The notes under the pieces were generated by a model, which made no database searches, had not been told where the DNA came from, and saw only the letters and a program-made list of their open reading frames with translations. Of a stretch of DNA of 6,315 nucleotides, positions 5,585-6,315 are shown in pieces (position 1 is the stretch's first letter; each line of letters starts with the position of its first letter). This DNA is from JBKHJZ01 sp046537875 (lineage in GTDB: Bacteria; Actinomycetota; Acidimicrobiia; Acidimicrobiales; VFJN01). The stretch spans positions 1 through 6,315 of the forward strand of contig JBKHJZ010000183.1 in NCBI GenBank assembly GCA_046537875.1, read 5' to 3'. Position numbers and translations under genes: made by a program.

Positions 5585-6315
5585 TCAGCCGCTGGCTACG
5601 GCGGGGGTTCCGGGTGGCGAGGGCGCACCCGCGGTCGACCCCGCCGCCTGCCGGGCGTGGTAGCTCGAGCGGGTGAGCGGGCTCGACTCCACGTGGGGGA
5701 TGCCCATCGCCTCGCCCGCCGCCCTGTAGGACGCGAACACCTCGGGCTCCACCCACCGGCTCACCGGCAGGTGGTGGGTCGTGGGCCGCAGGTACTGACC
5801 GATGGTCACGATGTCGACGCCGACGGCGCGCAGGTCGGCCAGCGCACCGAGCACCTCGTCGTCGGTCTCGCCCATGCCGACGATGAGGCCCGACTTCGTG
5901 ACCAGCCCGGCCTCCCGGGCCCGGGCGAGCACCGACAGGCTGCGCGCGTAGCCGGCCGACGGGCGGACCGCCCGCTGGAGCCGGGCGACCGTCTCGATGT
6001 TGTGGTTGAGCACGTCGGGCCGTGCCTCGAAGATCGTGGCCAGGGAGGCGTCGTCGCCCCGGCAGTCGGGGATCAGCACCTCGACCTGCACGCCCGGGGT
6101 GCGGGCGCGGATCGCCGCGATCGTGGCCGCGAACGCAGCGGCGCCCCCGTCGGGCAGGTCGTCGCGCGCCACCGCGGTCACCACCGCGAAGCCGAGGCCC
6201 ATCCGCTCGACGGCCTCGGCCACCCGGCCGGGCTCCTCCGGGTCGAGCGGCCCCGGGCGCCGGGTGTCGACCAGGCAGAACCCGCAGGCCCGGGTGCAGC
6301 GCTCGCCGTTGATCA
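5585..6315 (-). CDS. lipA: lipoyl synthase, radical SAM, N-terminus beyond the window
   Basis: 242 residues are visible; the start lies past 6315. LipA inserts two sulfurs into protein-bound octanoyl groups, making the lipoyl cofactor of pyruvate and 2-oxoglutarate dehydrogenases and the glycine cleavage H protein. The radical SAM motif CTRACGFC, a CX3CX2C, is encoded at 6298-6275, just inside the edge. Family segments follow in order: VVTAVARDDLPDGGA, NHNIETV.RLQ.AVRP, TKSGLIVGMGETDDEV, TIGQYLRPT..HLPV and SPLTRSSYHA. The serine of the terminal RSSY is known to ligate the auxiliary cluster. The second cysteine set (CX4CX5C near the N-terminus), which holds that sulfur-donating cluster, is outside the window. 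About 70 to 90 residues are probably missing. The C-terminus has a Pro/Ala/Ser-rich tail of roughly 18 residues after the conserved end. The neighbours downstream are the M24 peptidase and a membrane protein; lipB is not visible. Confidence 0.97.
   Translation of the reverse strand, partial: INGERCTRACGFCLVDTRRPGPLDPEEPGRVAEAVERMGLGFAVVTAVARDDLPDGGAAAFAATIAAIRARTPGVQVEVLIPDCRGDDASLATIFEARPDVLNHNIETVARLQRAVRPSAGYARSLSVLARAREAGLVTKSGLIVGMGETDDEVLGALADLRAVGVDIVTIGQYLRPTTHHLPVSRWVEPEVFASYRAAGEAMGIPHVESSPLTRSSYHARQAAGSTAGAPSPPGTPAVASG

Noticed and set aside
4267..5676. Open frame of 469 codons on the plus strand opposite the M24 peptidase
   Set aside because: Low-complexity His/Arg/Gly/Pro translation and no motif; the opposite strand encodes a complete M24 enzyme.

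Overview
The window is GC-rich throughout (no base count was run). Five protein genes fill most of it, and several of them use GTG or TTG starts. The ku plus ligD-polymerase pair, the style of the lipoyl synthase and the lipoprotein phospholipase C all point to a high-GC actinobacterium, possibly of the Acidimicrobiia type. That placement is inferred from protein style, not from a marker gene.

Left block (1-1965, minus strand): a two-gene non-homologous end-joining unit. ku is followed 17 to 18 bases later by a stand-alone LigD-type polymerase/primase with no ligase or nuclease domain. A possible promoter sits so close to the ku ATG that the message would be leaderless. The matching ligase is not in the window.

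Middle (1966-3500, plus strand): a short divergent spacer leads to a secreted, lipid-anchored, calcium-dependent phosphatidylinositol phospholipase C. Its leader contains two mutually exclusive hairpins, one of which ends two bases before the ATG. After this gene there is a gene-poor stretch of 291 bases (3210-3500). It holds a terminator-like hairpin with a T run, a promoter-like element with a dyad in a long spacer, and a run of potential hairpins. The run ends in a strong 11-bp stem made from two copies of the same 10-bp palindrome. I read this as a candidate unannotated small RNA or regulatory transcript, without a family match that I recognise.

Right block (3501-6315, minus strand): lipA (lipoyl synthase, its start cut off by the window edge), then an M24 Xaa-Pro-type peptidase, then an eight-helix membrane protein of unknown function. 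The spacings are 31 and 46 bases, so they could be one transcript ending at the 3457-3494 hairpin. LipA makes the lipoyl cofactor for 2-oxoacid dehydrogenases and the glycine cleavage system. No functional link to its two neighbours is obvious.

No mobile element, CRISPR array, tRNA or rRNA was seen. Nothing here proves a new multi-gene system. The best candidates for something undescribed are the 3300-3500 transcript and the switch-like leader of the phospholipase gene.
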